Of a stretch of DNA of 64,000 nt, positions 25,801 through 37,800 are shown piece after piece. The position numbers were made by a program, and so were the translations under genes. The notes beneath the pieces are model-generated. The model saw nothing but the letters and a program-made list of their open reading frames with translations, was not told the origin of the DNA and searched no databases. Each line of letters opens with the position of its first letter. Positions within the stretch are counted from its first letter, which is position 1. Source of the stretch: Fratercula arctica (lineage: Eukaryota > Chordata > Aves > Charadriiformes > Alcidae); assembly GCA_947846985.1 (NCBI GenBank), contig CANTUZ010000004.1:4020927-4084926 (forward strand), written 5' to 3'.

Positions 25801-28800
25801 GATGCAGTCGGCTGCTGTCCCATGTCCTTTGCTTCTCAGAGCAAATAAAAAAAAACCCAACTATTTTTATAAACTGATTTACAAATTCATGGGAAGTAAA
25901 TACAGTGTACTTTGCTGAAAGCGATGGCGTTTCTCTGGGTTTGCTGTAGACTGGCATATTATTTTTACATAACTTTCAGATTATATGATAGGACTTCATT
26001 TGTTCAGTGATATTAAAGGTCATATAACAGCATGTGCATGACTTCTAACTGCCTGTGCTGAAACGTTGTTTTTCAGTAAAATTTGAAATTAAGTTTAAAA
26101 TGTATTCGTACAGCATTTAAATATTTCACTTGAGAGAAGTACTATTTGGAAGATGCCAGAAAAATTAGCACACAAAAATGGTCTGTGTACCTTTCTGTTT
26201 ATTTATCAGTGAGTATCTCCTTCCTGAAGATCACTTCATGTGGCTTCTTATTTATTTATTTTGAAATAGATCTGGTTTTGTCTCCTCTAAGCAGCATTTT
26301 GTCGTAGAAGTTGCATAGTATGCCTGTGCTCTCAACTGGGGAATGGTGGTTTGCAACCATATTCAAAGAACAGACATTTGTGCTATTACACATTTGAATC
26401 GAGCAGCTGAACAGGGAAAGCTTCGGATATTAAACCCGGTTATGTTTGTATTTGTGTACTTTGTTTATCTGAAACAAAGCTCAGTATTAGGCACCACTGG
26501 TTACTGCCAGCTGGGTCCTCACTCTATAGTCACAGCTGTGCATTTAGCATCTAAGCCTGCTAAGAATAGCTAATTAGAAAAATCAAACAGAACAAAGCTC
26601 ACATAGTAGGGTCGGCACAATAGCATTTCTGTCTGAGAATGGTAAAAAGATTTATTTCATTTTTATTCCTCCCCCTGCCCCCTTCACGCCTATAGTACAG
26701 CATAGATCAATAAGTGCTTATTCTCCCTGTGCAAGCCCAGGGAGAACCTCAGTAAAGGACCAGTAGATGCTCAAAAACCTTCACTCTTCAGTAATGTAGC
26801 GTCAACAGAAATCGTTGCTCATAGGCAGCCAAACTTTTTTCGAATCACTTAACTCAAGTGAAAATGGTAATTAATTAATGTATGTGGCAGGTGATGTTTT
26901 GTTGGGGATGTATATAAAGCTATAATTGAATGAATATCAAAATTCAGTTCCAAAATGTGGTTCCCAGTTCAGTTCAGGAACTGAACACGTGCTATAGCAG
27001 ACTTCACAGGTTTCTGTCTTTCATGTGGGGTAACCTCATCCACAGTCGTACTGTGCTTGGTGAGGAGATGAGGGTGGGCAAGAAGATGGTGATATGTCCA
27101 GTTGTAGGTGCTCAGATGTGTCTGAGCTGTGGCTGAGCTTCTGCACTGACTGTTGAGATAACCTGGAGAAAACGGCTTCCCTCACTCAAGTAATTTTTGT
27201 GAATACCTCTCCAATACCAGGCTTTTCAGCTGTGTGTCTTAAAATTGCTGGAAAACTATGGTGTGCACCTCTGTATCCAGCTGAATACTTCATTAATGTC
27301 AGCTTGTTTTGTGTGAACGTAAAAACAATAATTAATTTTTAATGCTTCTTCTACTGCTAGTTCTGTGAGTGCCTGATCTAAGTTTTTTTTTTTTTTTTTC
27401 AGAAATTCTATTGTAAATTTTACTTTCACGTTCATCAAGGTTTGGGGGTTACAGTTGAGGTTTAATTCCTAGTGTGGAAGAGCTGCTGGTCAGTTTGTCA
27501 AGTTGGCAGGGTAGCATCAGCAAAGCAACGTTATCTGCTGGCTATGCTAGGACTTCAAGTAATTGAGGCAAGAGTTTTTATTTCTACACAACAAAACCTG
27601 AAAATATGTATATTTGGGGGGAAAAAAAGCAATCAGGTGCTCCATTACAGTCACTGAAAGAGGTAACCATTTAAAGAAGTGCTTGTCTGTATATGTAAAG
27701 CTCGAAATAATTGCAGAAGTTGAAGGTGTTTCCTTCTCGTTTGTGTGTTCAGTTGAAGTTTGAAGAAGGGTGTGAGGAATGCTCAATAATGCAGCTTGTC
27801 ATGTAGTAACCCCCCTCTTCAAACCTTTACTGTAGGTTTAGACCTCAAAAGTTGTAATTTTGAATATTAATAAAAAAAAAATTGCACTGAAATTACACTT
27901 AAACTGGCCAAAAGGAGGTCACTTCCTTGCTGTGAGCAATTTGCTGTAAAATGCTGCCCGAACAGGGAAGGCTGCTTTTAATGAAGGCAGCTCTAATGAC
28001 TCATCCGGAATCAGTGCATTTTCATACGGTGCGTAATTAGATCAGGAAGACAGAGTGTGCTGGAGGTCAAAAGTGTAAGTGGATTTAAGAAAAAGCAAGG
28101 GGTGAATTTATAGGGGATGAGCCCAGGTGATGGTGAAACTCTCTTAGCGTACAGTGTTGGAGTGGTGGCTTCACTGAGACTGGTACTTGGGGTCTTAGGG
28201 CTAATATAGCCTTAATGAATGGAAAGGTAGGAAGGTGAGTAAAAGCTATACTGGCTAGCTATGCTGAAATTGTAGGCAAACAAAACTGTCCTCTGGCATC
28301 AGTGTGTTTTCTTGCACAGTTCGGGTTTTGTGACAGCTGCTCTAAGCTTGTATTTTGCACTGCTCATCCTGCATCACAGCCACTGCGGTGTGCTTCCTAA
28401 AGTACACATTAGGAATGTATATGCACGAGTTAAGTGATGTACATAGCCATAGTAATAATGCTGATGAAGTATTTAGTCTCTTTCACGTGCTGAGATCATA
28501 GCCTGCTTTTTATCTACTGCACGTATCACTTTTATACCTTGTGTGCTGTGTAAAGAACAGGGAAAGTACAAGAAAATACTGAGCCTTTGTGCCATGGGCG
28601 AGCTAATTGTATCAGGACATTCAGGTCTATCTTGCAACCAAAAACCTATGAATGACACTCATTTGCATTCGTTTTCACTAGATCTTCAGTTTAAAAAAAT
28701 CTGTACGAAAGTCAGGAGAAATAATTACAAGATGTTAAAGGAACCTGAGAATAATGGACTTTTCCAGGTCACAAACTTAGGGAGCATTACAGGGAGGCAG

Positions 28801-31800
28801 TGTAAGTCCCATGTTCTTAACTTTTCTGGTTTTTTTTTTTTTTACCCAATTCTTACATTTTTAGCAATGCTTAGTGATCCCACTTAATTAAGGCTGTGTT
28901 ATGCTAGGAATGACACAGACATATGCAAGGAGAACCCTTGTCCTGACAAGTCTGTAGTTCATATTCTGCAGCCCATGCATGGTAGCGATCCCCAGCAGCC
29001 CTCTGGGGAAGCAGACTGGACAGGGGCTGCTGATCAGAAGGCAGGCAAGTAATTCCTCTTAGTACCAGCATGATGTAAAGCTTAAGTAAAATTAGGACTA
29101 ACTGGGGGGGGGCAGGGGGGAGGAAGGGGGAGAACCTTTTGGTTGATGTCAAAATACAACAAGCTGAGTTGAAGCTTTTCTGGATGGTCTCGAGGTTAGC
29201 ACAGGACAGTTTTGACCCTGACTGTGGTGAGGAATCGTAATCGGATTCTTTCTAATTTAGCATCCTAAAAGAAACCCTGAAGACAACTTCAGGTTGTTTT
29301 TTGCCTTCTGATGTGGGGTGGCCCGGCATCATCCAGCTCTGGTCTGGAAGCCCACGATAGCCATGCAGGCTGCTGTTCTGTCTGAGCCAAGTCCCTGCCT
29401 CCTGCACTTGTGTTAATGGTGTTGTATCTCTTGGATCAGAGTTAATTTACACCTGACCAATTTGGAGAATGGCAAACCTCTTTTCTCTTGTCTCTTCCTT
29501 GTGCAGACCTGTCTGTAGGGGGAAGCATGCCTGATTCCTGAAATTTAATTAAAATCTTCGCGTGCAAAGTTCTGTTGCTTAGATCCCAGCTTGTGAGTCT
29601 GCATTTGTGTGATTCCACACTTAAAAAGTGGGTCAGGAGAGGGAGCACTTAGGTAATAAGCTTCAGTTTATACAAAATAAAACAGTTTGTATTCCATTGA
29701 TTTTTATTTTTTTGTGTAATCCCATTTAATATGGTGGACAAATTCCATCTTTTGAGCCTGATGGCAGGATATTGTCTTGCCTGTCAAGATTTTTAAGTTC
29801 GCCTTCGTACACGTTATGTTCCACTGAAGCAGTGGAATTAGCTTCAAAGGCATGGGTTACAAAGGTTTGGCTATGAAATCAGCCATAGTAATGTGAAGCA
29901 GGCTGCTTCGCTGTTGCACAGCAATGAAATGCAAAAGCCTGTTTGTAGGGTGACTAGTTCCATGGTACATGGTAAATTTGCTTTCTTTTTTTCCCCGTAT
30001 GTAAAATTCTGAGTACTTAATAGCTATTTGTTATTATACAGGGGTATTCTTGAATGGTATTTTAGAAATTCCATTCTAAGGAAGTATTTTATACCTCCTC
30101 TATTTATAAATAGTGATGCTTAATTCTTATTGTGTGGATACATCAGAGTTGTGAAGTTTCACAAATTCTAATTAAGCAGAGCAGTCTTGCTGGGAGTCCT
30201 CTGTTCATCCTCCTGCCAACTTTACTTAGTTTCCTGCCCGTCAGCATGGACCATGCTTGAGCTTGGAGGAGATGATGCTGGAGTATCAGTCATCTCTTCT
30301 GAACCCCTCTTCTCTCCAGGGCTGTATCCCATGGGATTCTTCCAAGCAGGTCTCTGAAGAGGATAGATTCAGTTCTCGTGAAGTTCAGGAGATGCCACTG
30401 TTGTCTTCCTTGTCCTCTTGGTATCCTGAACTCCTCCATCTTGTGGTCACTGCAGCCAAGGCCGCCCCTGAGCTTTGTATCCTAGACAAGGTCTTCCTCA
30501 TTTGTATGTATGAGGTCCAGCAGAGTGACTCCCCTTGTTGGCTTCTTGAGCACCTGTGTCATGGAGATGTCATCAAGGTGGCATTCCAGAAACCTGCAGG
30601 TTTCTGCCCCTCCAGCAGGTATCTGTGTGGGTGGGTGCCCTGTGAAGACCAGAGCCTGGGAAAGTTGGGCTTCTTCCAGGTGTCAGAAGAAAACCACCTC
30701 GTAACAGGTGATGTGAGCTCTCAGAGTATAACTTGACTGAATGTCACAAATGGGCAGAGAGCTGTCTTTTACAGCAAGGCAATTGATTGCTTTTCAGAAT
30801 GGTTTGTCTCAGAGTCCACAAAAGGTTATTTTCTATTTAGCTTTGAACAACGGATAGGAAATAGTTTAAGATGTAACTAGTTGAACCACTAAGTAAAAGT
30901 GACTATAATAGAATTACATTTGCAGCATGCCTTAGGTCCTTAAGTAAAATTCAAGGACAGTCTTTAAATAAATCACATAACCACTTGGAAACTTTCATGC
31001 AGAAGTTCAGCCTATAATAAATGATTCAGCTTCGAGGAGTGTTGCAGGCACTTCCCTCACTTCCCTTTCCCCTTTGTTCCCCTACAGGTGGGGGGGAGGG
31101 CAGGGAGAGAAGGAAAGAAAGTGCACTGGAAAAGGATGAAGACAAACGCAAAAGTGTGGATTGTACAGAAGACAGAAATCCCTTTTTCACTGCATAGCAG
31201 AAATGAGTGTACAACCCCCAGTGTAATGGGCGGATTTTCATTATGCTTGCTGGTTTTTGTGGTAGCTTTTGTGCTGAGGTACGATAGCACAGCGTTACTA
31301 TTATTGTCTGGCCTGCTATTTATTACCAGGACAAGAGGTGCATTGTGGACATGGCTCTTGATTTTTCCTTTTGCTTGTTTCCTATTGAGCAGGTTTGTGC
31401 TTAAATTTAGTGAGACCAGAATTAAACCATATCCTGGGAAATACCAGTTATTCCTTGGCACTTGACATCTATCTGAGTGGTACAATTTTTTTTTTTTTTT
31501 AGTTTCCACTGCCAACGGTTGAGTTGGAAATAATTAGAGTAATATCAGACTAATTACAGGAGGAGTTTGAGCTTAAGGATGTCAAGGCCTTTGTTACACT
31601 TGTGAATATTTAATATAATACTGGTAACTTGCTGTGGAAGAGGCACACAGTTAGGTCTAAGATATAGTATATACAGGCCCAAGAAATAGGGACATCTAGC
31701 CTGTAATTGCCATACAGATGCAATACTGTTCCTTGCTCCTTGAAATACTGGGGCAGTAGAAACTGAAGGTGTTTTTTGAAGCTCTGGCTTCTTTCAAGTT

Positions 31801-34800
31801 GTGTTTATTATTTTTCTATAAATGAAAGAAAACCAGCTCTTTTGAAGTACTCTCACTTTCTTTAAGGCTAGAAATCACACAGTTAAGTCCCAGACTTCAC
31901 TCGTGTATTTCCTGTGCTGTACTTCCAGGCTGGTACTATGAGATAGATCTTTTATATTTTGCTGAGTTAAAATGTAATGTGTTAACTTGTGAATGTGTGT
32001 CAACTGATTAGTTAGGAAAGGACAAATTGTCTTACGAAACTGGTTGTTAATACAGAAGCTAAACCAAACCCAGAAGAATTTTGCTGTTCACAGCCTTTAC
32101 CGTGGATTTTGAACCATTGAGTCATTGTACTCAGTGATTTCTAAAAAGTTTATGACTTTGGAAACTCGGCTTGTGAAGTAACAGAGGGACCAACAACTGT
32201 TCTTCCTAAGCAATGTTTATTTAATCTGTTTCTGCCATTTACCTATGCTTCTTCAGTGCTCAGTGTCAATTTTTCCTTTAATAGGATCTCCAAACATGGG
32301 TGAGTGGTGCTAACGAAAACGGCTTTGTCCTTGTCTCGTTTGGAGCTGGAGTGAAATACCTGTCAGAAGATATAGCAAATAAGTTAGCACATGCTCTGGC
32401 GAGGCTGCCTCAGAGAGTTATTTGGAGGTAAGTGCAATCATAGATGTACTCGGGGTGATTTGAAGCACGCTCATTTCCTATTGTGCCATCTTCATCTAGA
32501 GTTGCAGAAGCTGAAACCGAGACAGTCTGGGTGGCACGGAGGACCTGGCTCTTTTGAAAGTTGCTCTCTGTGGAAATGTCGCAGTCCTCTGGTAATAAGG
32601 AGGAACAATGATTCTTTTGTGGTAGAATAAGGCATAAGTTATACTCCTATGCTGAGTTTATATCCTAGAAGGATTGGGGACAGAGAAAAGAATCTTGAGG
32701 TTATAACACTTGTGACATACTGTCATCATTTCTGATAAAGAAGCCACCCTGGGGAGTAAGAACGACATCCTGCTGATTTAATACTAGGGTTCCGTTCTTC
32801 TTTACCTTTGTTCTTTTTTAGCTTTCTTCTTTCTCTCTCTTTTTTGGACTCCTCTTTTATTTGTAAACGTAGACTTTCATAATTGTTCTTCTCACGTGTC
32901 TTCTTCTGTGAGAAATCGGAGGAAGAAAAATCTGCAGGAGTAAAAACCAGTAATAAGCTTTCTCAGTTCTAAAACCGTCTTGAGTGGTGCTCGCAACTTA
33001 CTGTAAAAATCCAAGAACTCCACTAGTCAGCTCCACTTGACATGGAGCATCACTCAAATATAGTTCAGTGGAGTTCACATTAACCATTGGTTTCCAAATA
33101 ATTAGTGTCTTAGAACTTAAGACTGTTGTCCTTTCTGCACTTCTGGAGTTGTGTCAACACTCTGTTCAGCATCCCATTCCTTGCCGTCTCTTAGGGACTG
33201 TTTTAATGGCTGTGTGTAATTGGAATAGTGAACCCCACTAATGAACAGGAAAACAAAGGCTTCAGGCCGTGGCACAGAACCTTTGGTAGTTGTAAAGATG
33301 TATGGCTTGCTTAATTAGGAATATGTGATTCTTTATGATGTTATAGATCTAATTCTCTCCGATAACCAGAATATTTTTAAGTTGTTTGCAGCTGTCACAA
33401 AACGGTTCTATCCTTTAGTAGTCACTAGTAATTTTTTCCCTCTTTCTTTTCTGTTTAGAATATAATTAACTATCAGTTTGTACTTTGAGCCTGTATTTTA
33501 TGAGCTAAACTTTCCCCAGCAACCTCAGGTGAGGGAGACATTGCTATTGGATTTTCGGCAGTTGAGCAAGTAAGAAAAAAAACCAAAACCCCTTGTCTCA
33601 GTCTGATCCCAAACTTTTCATCAATAGTTTCTTTTCTCAGAAGCTGAGCTGTCAGCCTTTCCCTTCCTGGTATTAGTAACTCCTTTCAAATTAAGATGGT
33701 GTCAGTTTTCAAGAGCTATGTGAAACTGGCCAACTGAAAGGCAATGCCTTGTGTTGACGGTAGGGATTATTGTTTGTGTCCTGATAGGATATTCTTGGTG
33801 GAGTTGAACCAGCTGAGCTTTCAGTAAAGCAGTGGAGTCAGAGCCATAGAGAGGTTATAAAACCTCCTGCTGGTCACAGTGGGAAGAGTTATTCATGCTT
33901 TGAGAAGGGACTATGTTGCCATTACGTTAATAGAAAACATTGCATTTCAAGCCACATTGCAAGGAGACTGAATGATAAAAATGTGAAGTTGGAAGTTATT
34001 AAATATGTAGAGCATTTTGGTTGAGCCTGTTTTGTTTTCTTGTAATAGTGAGTAAAGAGGATCCCTGTGTAACCAAAGATCTGCTTACGGCTCATGGATC
34101 ATTTGATTTGATTCTCTGGTTTGAGTTTATTGATTCTGGAGGTTGTGATAACTCAGCTTTAATTCGATTTTATTGTTTTAGGTTTTCAGGAAACAAACCA
34201 AGGAATTTAGGCAATAACACAAAGCTTATAGAATGGTTACCACAAAATGACCTCCTTGGTGAGTATCTATTTTGATCATGTATTCATTATTCTCACTTGA
34301 ATTCAGGTTGCTCTTCCAACAATATTCCACTGTCCTTCTAAATGAAGGATCACTTCTGTAATGGATGTCATAGAACAAGAATATAGAATTCATCAGAATT
34401 TCAAGATGATGAAATCAAACACCTTTCTGATGTTAATTATCTTTCCCTGGTACTAACTATGCTTTTTTCTTAAGTTAATTGTGTGGAGAAAGACATAATT
34501 ATTCGAAAGACTATTCGACTTAATAAATGTGAAAATTTTTTGACAAGTGTCTTATGTGCCACGGGAGCTATATGGTCAAGAAAAAAGAATTATTGAAGAT
34601 AATAAGTAGGAATTTCCTTGAATCTGCTATTTTAGGGAACTGACAACTGTAACTGTTAATTTTATTTTTTTATGAAAAAGCATGGAATGGTGTTCCCTGG
34701 TCTCTTTGTGGAAAAGTCATAAAACTGAGCATACAAGATTTTTTCACATTGCATCAAAACTACTGTGCATACTGCTGTATATGTACACATTTATTTTTCT

Positions 34801-37800
34801 CTGAAGAAAGTTATAACAGAGCTTGGGCATGTGTTACAAGCTGATAATAATAAACTTTTTCTTTAACCTGACTTACTCGGGGTTCTTGGGTGCGGAGATG
34901 AAACTTGGTATTCTTTCATCTTTTGGTAAAGACTATGTTAGAGTCTATGTATTTTATTTTTTTCCCCCTTCCGTCCCTGTGGAAGGGTAGCTGAATACAT
35001 TGCAGATCTGAGGGGGCTACAGAATATTTCTGGTTGTCTCTGGGGTACCCGGGTGTTTGTATTTGCGAAACAGGTCCAGTGCTATGATGGGCGCTGATGA
35101 CTGCGTGCAGCATGCATCTGTGTCTGTGTGTGCATGTCGGCTGGAGTATTTATCATAATGCGGTGATTAGGCAAATGACTTCTAAAGCAGGTAGATTTGT
35201 TTTGGTTACTAAATTGCTCAGAGGCAGTCTCATTTTTCCCATTACATAAGGTTGTTATCGTTATTGTCAGATCTTGCTAGCCCGAAGTAAGGCATGTGAA
35301 GCTTTAGAGAGAACGTAACCTCAGTTGTCCTGTCATTAAATAGCTTGTATTTCATATGAATAATGAGGAAAAATGTTCTCTCCCTGCCTCATTTGTACTG
35401 CTAAACTGGTTACAGTCACCACCTGCAGCTACTCAGGACTAAACAATGTATATTAATTACTCCATTAATGATTTTATACAACTTGTATGCATGAGAATTT
35501 TTTTTTTGTGTTGGCGCTTCCCTCTCAGTGTCTAAGGAAATCACTTAATGCATGTGAAACTTCAGCAGAGTGGGTTTGAGCAGGAGAACTTCAAAACAAA
35601 TTGCATTCACTTTTGTATTCCTGAAGTGCAGCTATAGAATCATGGTGACAAATGTGTTGTACCCAGTTGCTTCAAAACTTTACCTTAAGGAAATGTAAAT
35701 AATGTAAATGTGGTTTGTTTTTTTTAATCTTCATGCCTCTTCTGTTTTCAGGTCATTCTAACATTAAAGCTTTTCTTAGTCATGGAGGTTTGAACAGCAT
35801 TTTTGAAACCATGTACCATGGGGTCCCAGTGGTGGGGATTCCCCTTTTTGGAGACCATTATGACACTATGACTCGTGTGCAGGCCAAAGGCATGGGAATA
35901 TTGTTGAACTGGAAGACTGTCACTGAGAGCGAATTGTATGAAGCCCTAGTAAAAGTTATCAATGATCCCAGGTATGGAACGAGTGATTATTTCTTGCTTT
36001 TATTTTAAATTTTTGATATGAGATAAATATCCATATACGGAACCTTTGTGCAAGGGGAAGAACTGCATGTTGGGGTTCATTTGTGTGCACATTGGGGTGA
36101 GTCTTTGGGTGGTTGTCCCATTTCACAAGGCTTGTCAATGGATCAGGTTTCTGTGTAGGTGCGAGGCTTGTTGCTCAGCGTATCAAAACTCAGTTGTCTC
36201 GCTTGCTTTTTGTGAGAGTTGCCATGTGAAGGGCAGAAAGGTTATAGAAACAAGCTTGTCCTGACTTATTCCTTGTTGCAAACCAATGTCTCTTTTTTGT
36301 GTTTCTTGATTACTCCATATGTAGCAGTCTGCCTGTTTTGCTGCCTAAGGCGCCTGGAGCAGAATACACCTGTACAATTGTAGGGTGGCATGTCTAGATT
36401 GTAGCTAAAAATATGATGTATTTAAAAATAATTTTTCTGAAGTCCCATGATTTAATTAAAAAAAAAAATTAAATAGATATTTTCCTGTTCTGGCCAGTAA
36501 TAACCTCTTTTAGGGTCAGGAAGGTAATTTGTTTTTGTTGCAATGATAATGTTGTAAAAAATTATTATGAATGAGGACTCCAATCTGGTCTTGTAATTTT
36601 TTTTTCTTACTCCGGTGGAATAAGTAAAAGCCCATGCACTGGGTTTCATGACTCTCTAACTCAGGCAAACAAATTTGCTCAGGGATATAAAAGTACAAGG
36701 AGAGTCACTTTAGAAGTTTGTTCTGAATCAGTTTTAAACATCTGTGATGTTCACACCATCTTCAGATTAAAACTAACGAAGGGTTACCTGGTTGTAACCA
36801 TAGTTTTGGAGTGTGGTGCTGATGATGCTTCTTGCTTTCATGAGAGCAGAGTCTTAAAAACGGCGCTTGCCTTGGGAAAGGAGAAACCTGTGAGGAGCGA
36901 GAAGGGGAATGTCACTAAAGAGATCTTGATAACATCAGAATGTCACTAAAGAGATCTTGATAACATCAGTTGCATCACCTTTCCGTTATGCAATTATCCT
37001 TAGCAGGAAGGCAAGTCCTGCATAAATAACCTGTTGAGCTGTGGTGAGAGGGGAGAGAAGGAATTCAACATGAGTGGCTCCTTCGGGGGACAGCCTGTTT
37101 GGGGGAAAAAAAAGTTTTAGGCTGAACTCTGGACCCAAGCAGAAATAGTCTATTGCACAATCACAGCCAAGTTTCTCACTTTATTCTGTGTTTCTCTAGT
37201 AGTTCAGTTGCACAATGACATAAACGAGTGGTGTGTTAGACAGGGTATGTTCCCGCTTTACAGCAGGAAAGGCAAATGCTTCTCACTCAATAGGCTTCGT
37301 TTTGGATTAGGTAAGATTCGCCTCTGGCAGCAGGTCAGCTTGGCTCTTCATAGCTTTGCTGGAGGGTGGATTTCTGCCTTCAGTCGCACGTGGGTCTGCT
37401 TTTCTACTCATTCTTCATCAAGGAGCTGTAAGGGCTGATGTGAAGACAGATTATCTGCCCTGTCTAGCCCTCAGTATGCTGGTGCTCTCGAGAGAGTCCT
37501 GCAGTGATACGCTGTTTGATCTGAAGAGGCTTAAGTATCTTTACGTGTTTGCAGGCTTGCTTTGGTCAGAGCGATGATGACAAGTTTTCTTTTCTTCCCC
37601 TTTCTTTAATTTTCTTCCCCGCAGCTACCGGCAGCGGGCCCAGAGGCTGTCTGAGATTCACAAAGACCAACCTGGTCATCCTGTTAACCGGACTGTATAC
37701 TGGATTAATTACATCCTCCGTCACAATGGAGCCCAACATCTACGTGCCGCTGTTTACAGCATCTCTTTTTATCAGTATTTCTTACTGGATATTGCCTTTG

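Larger units (their letters stand above)
17737..32284 (+). other. UGT8: UGT8 intron 2 (14.5 kb)
   Basis: Donor GTAAGG is at 17737 and acceptor TAG at 32282-32284, after a TTTTCC-type pyrimidine tract. The intron contains one antisense CR1 fragment (about 30240-30715), a 27-T run (19782-19808), two short tandem duplications (20248-20310, 24941-24976), a TA/TG-rich block (23617-23710) and two G-tract clusters (29104-29130, 31090-31105). I see no other exon or RNA gene. Short open frames here (for example 125 codons at 31088-31465) look like chance. Confidence 0.9.

Noticed and set aside
30257..30736. 159-codon + frame in intron 2
   Set aside because: It is the reverse strand of a CR1 endonuclease fragment.
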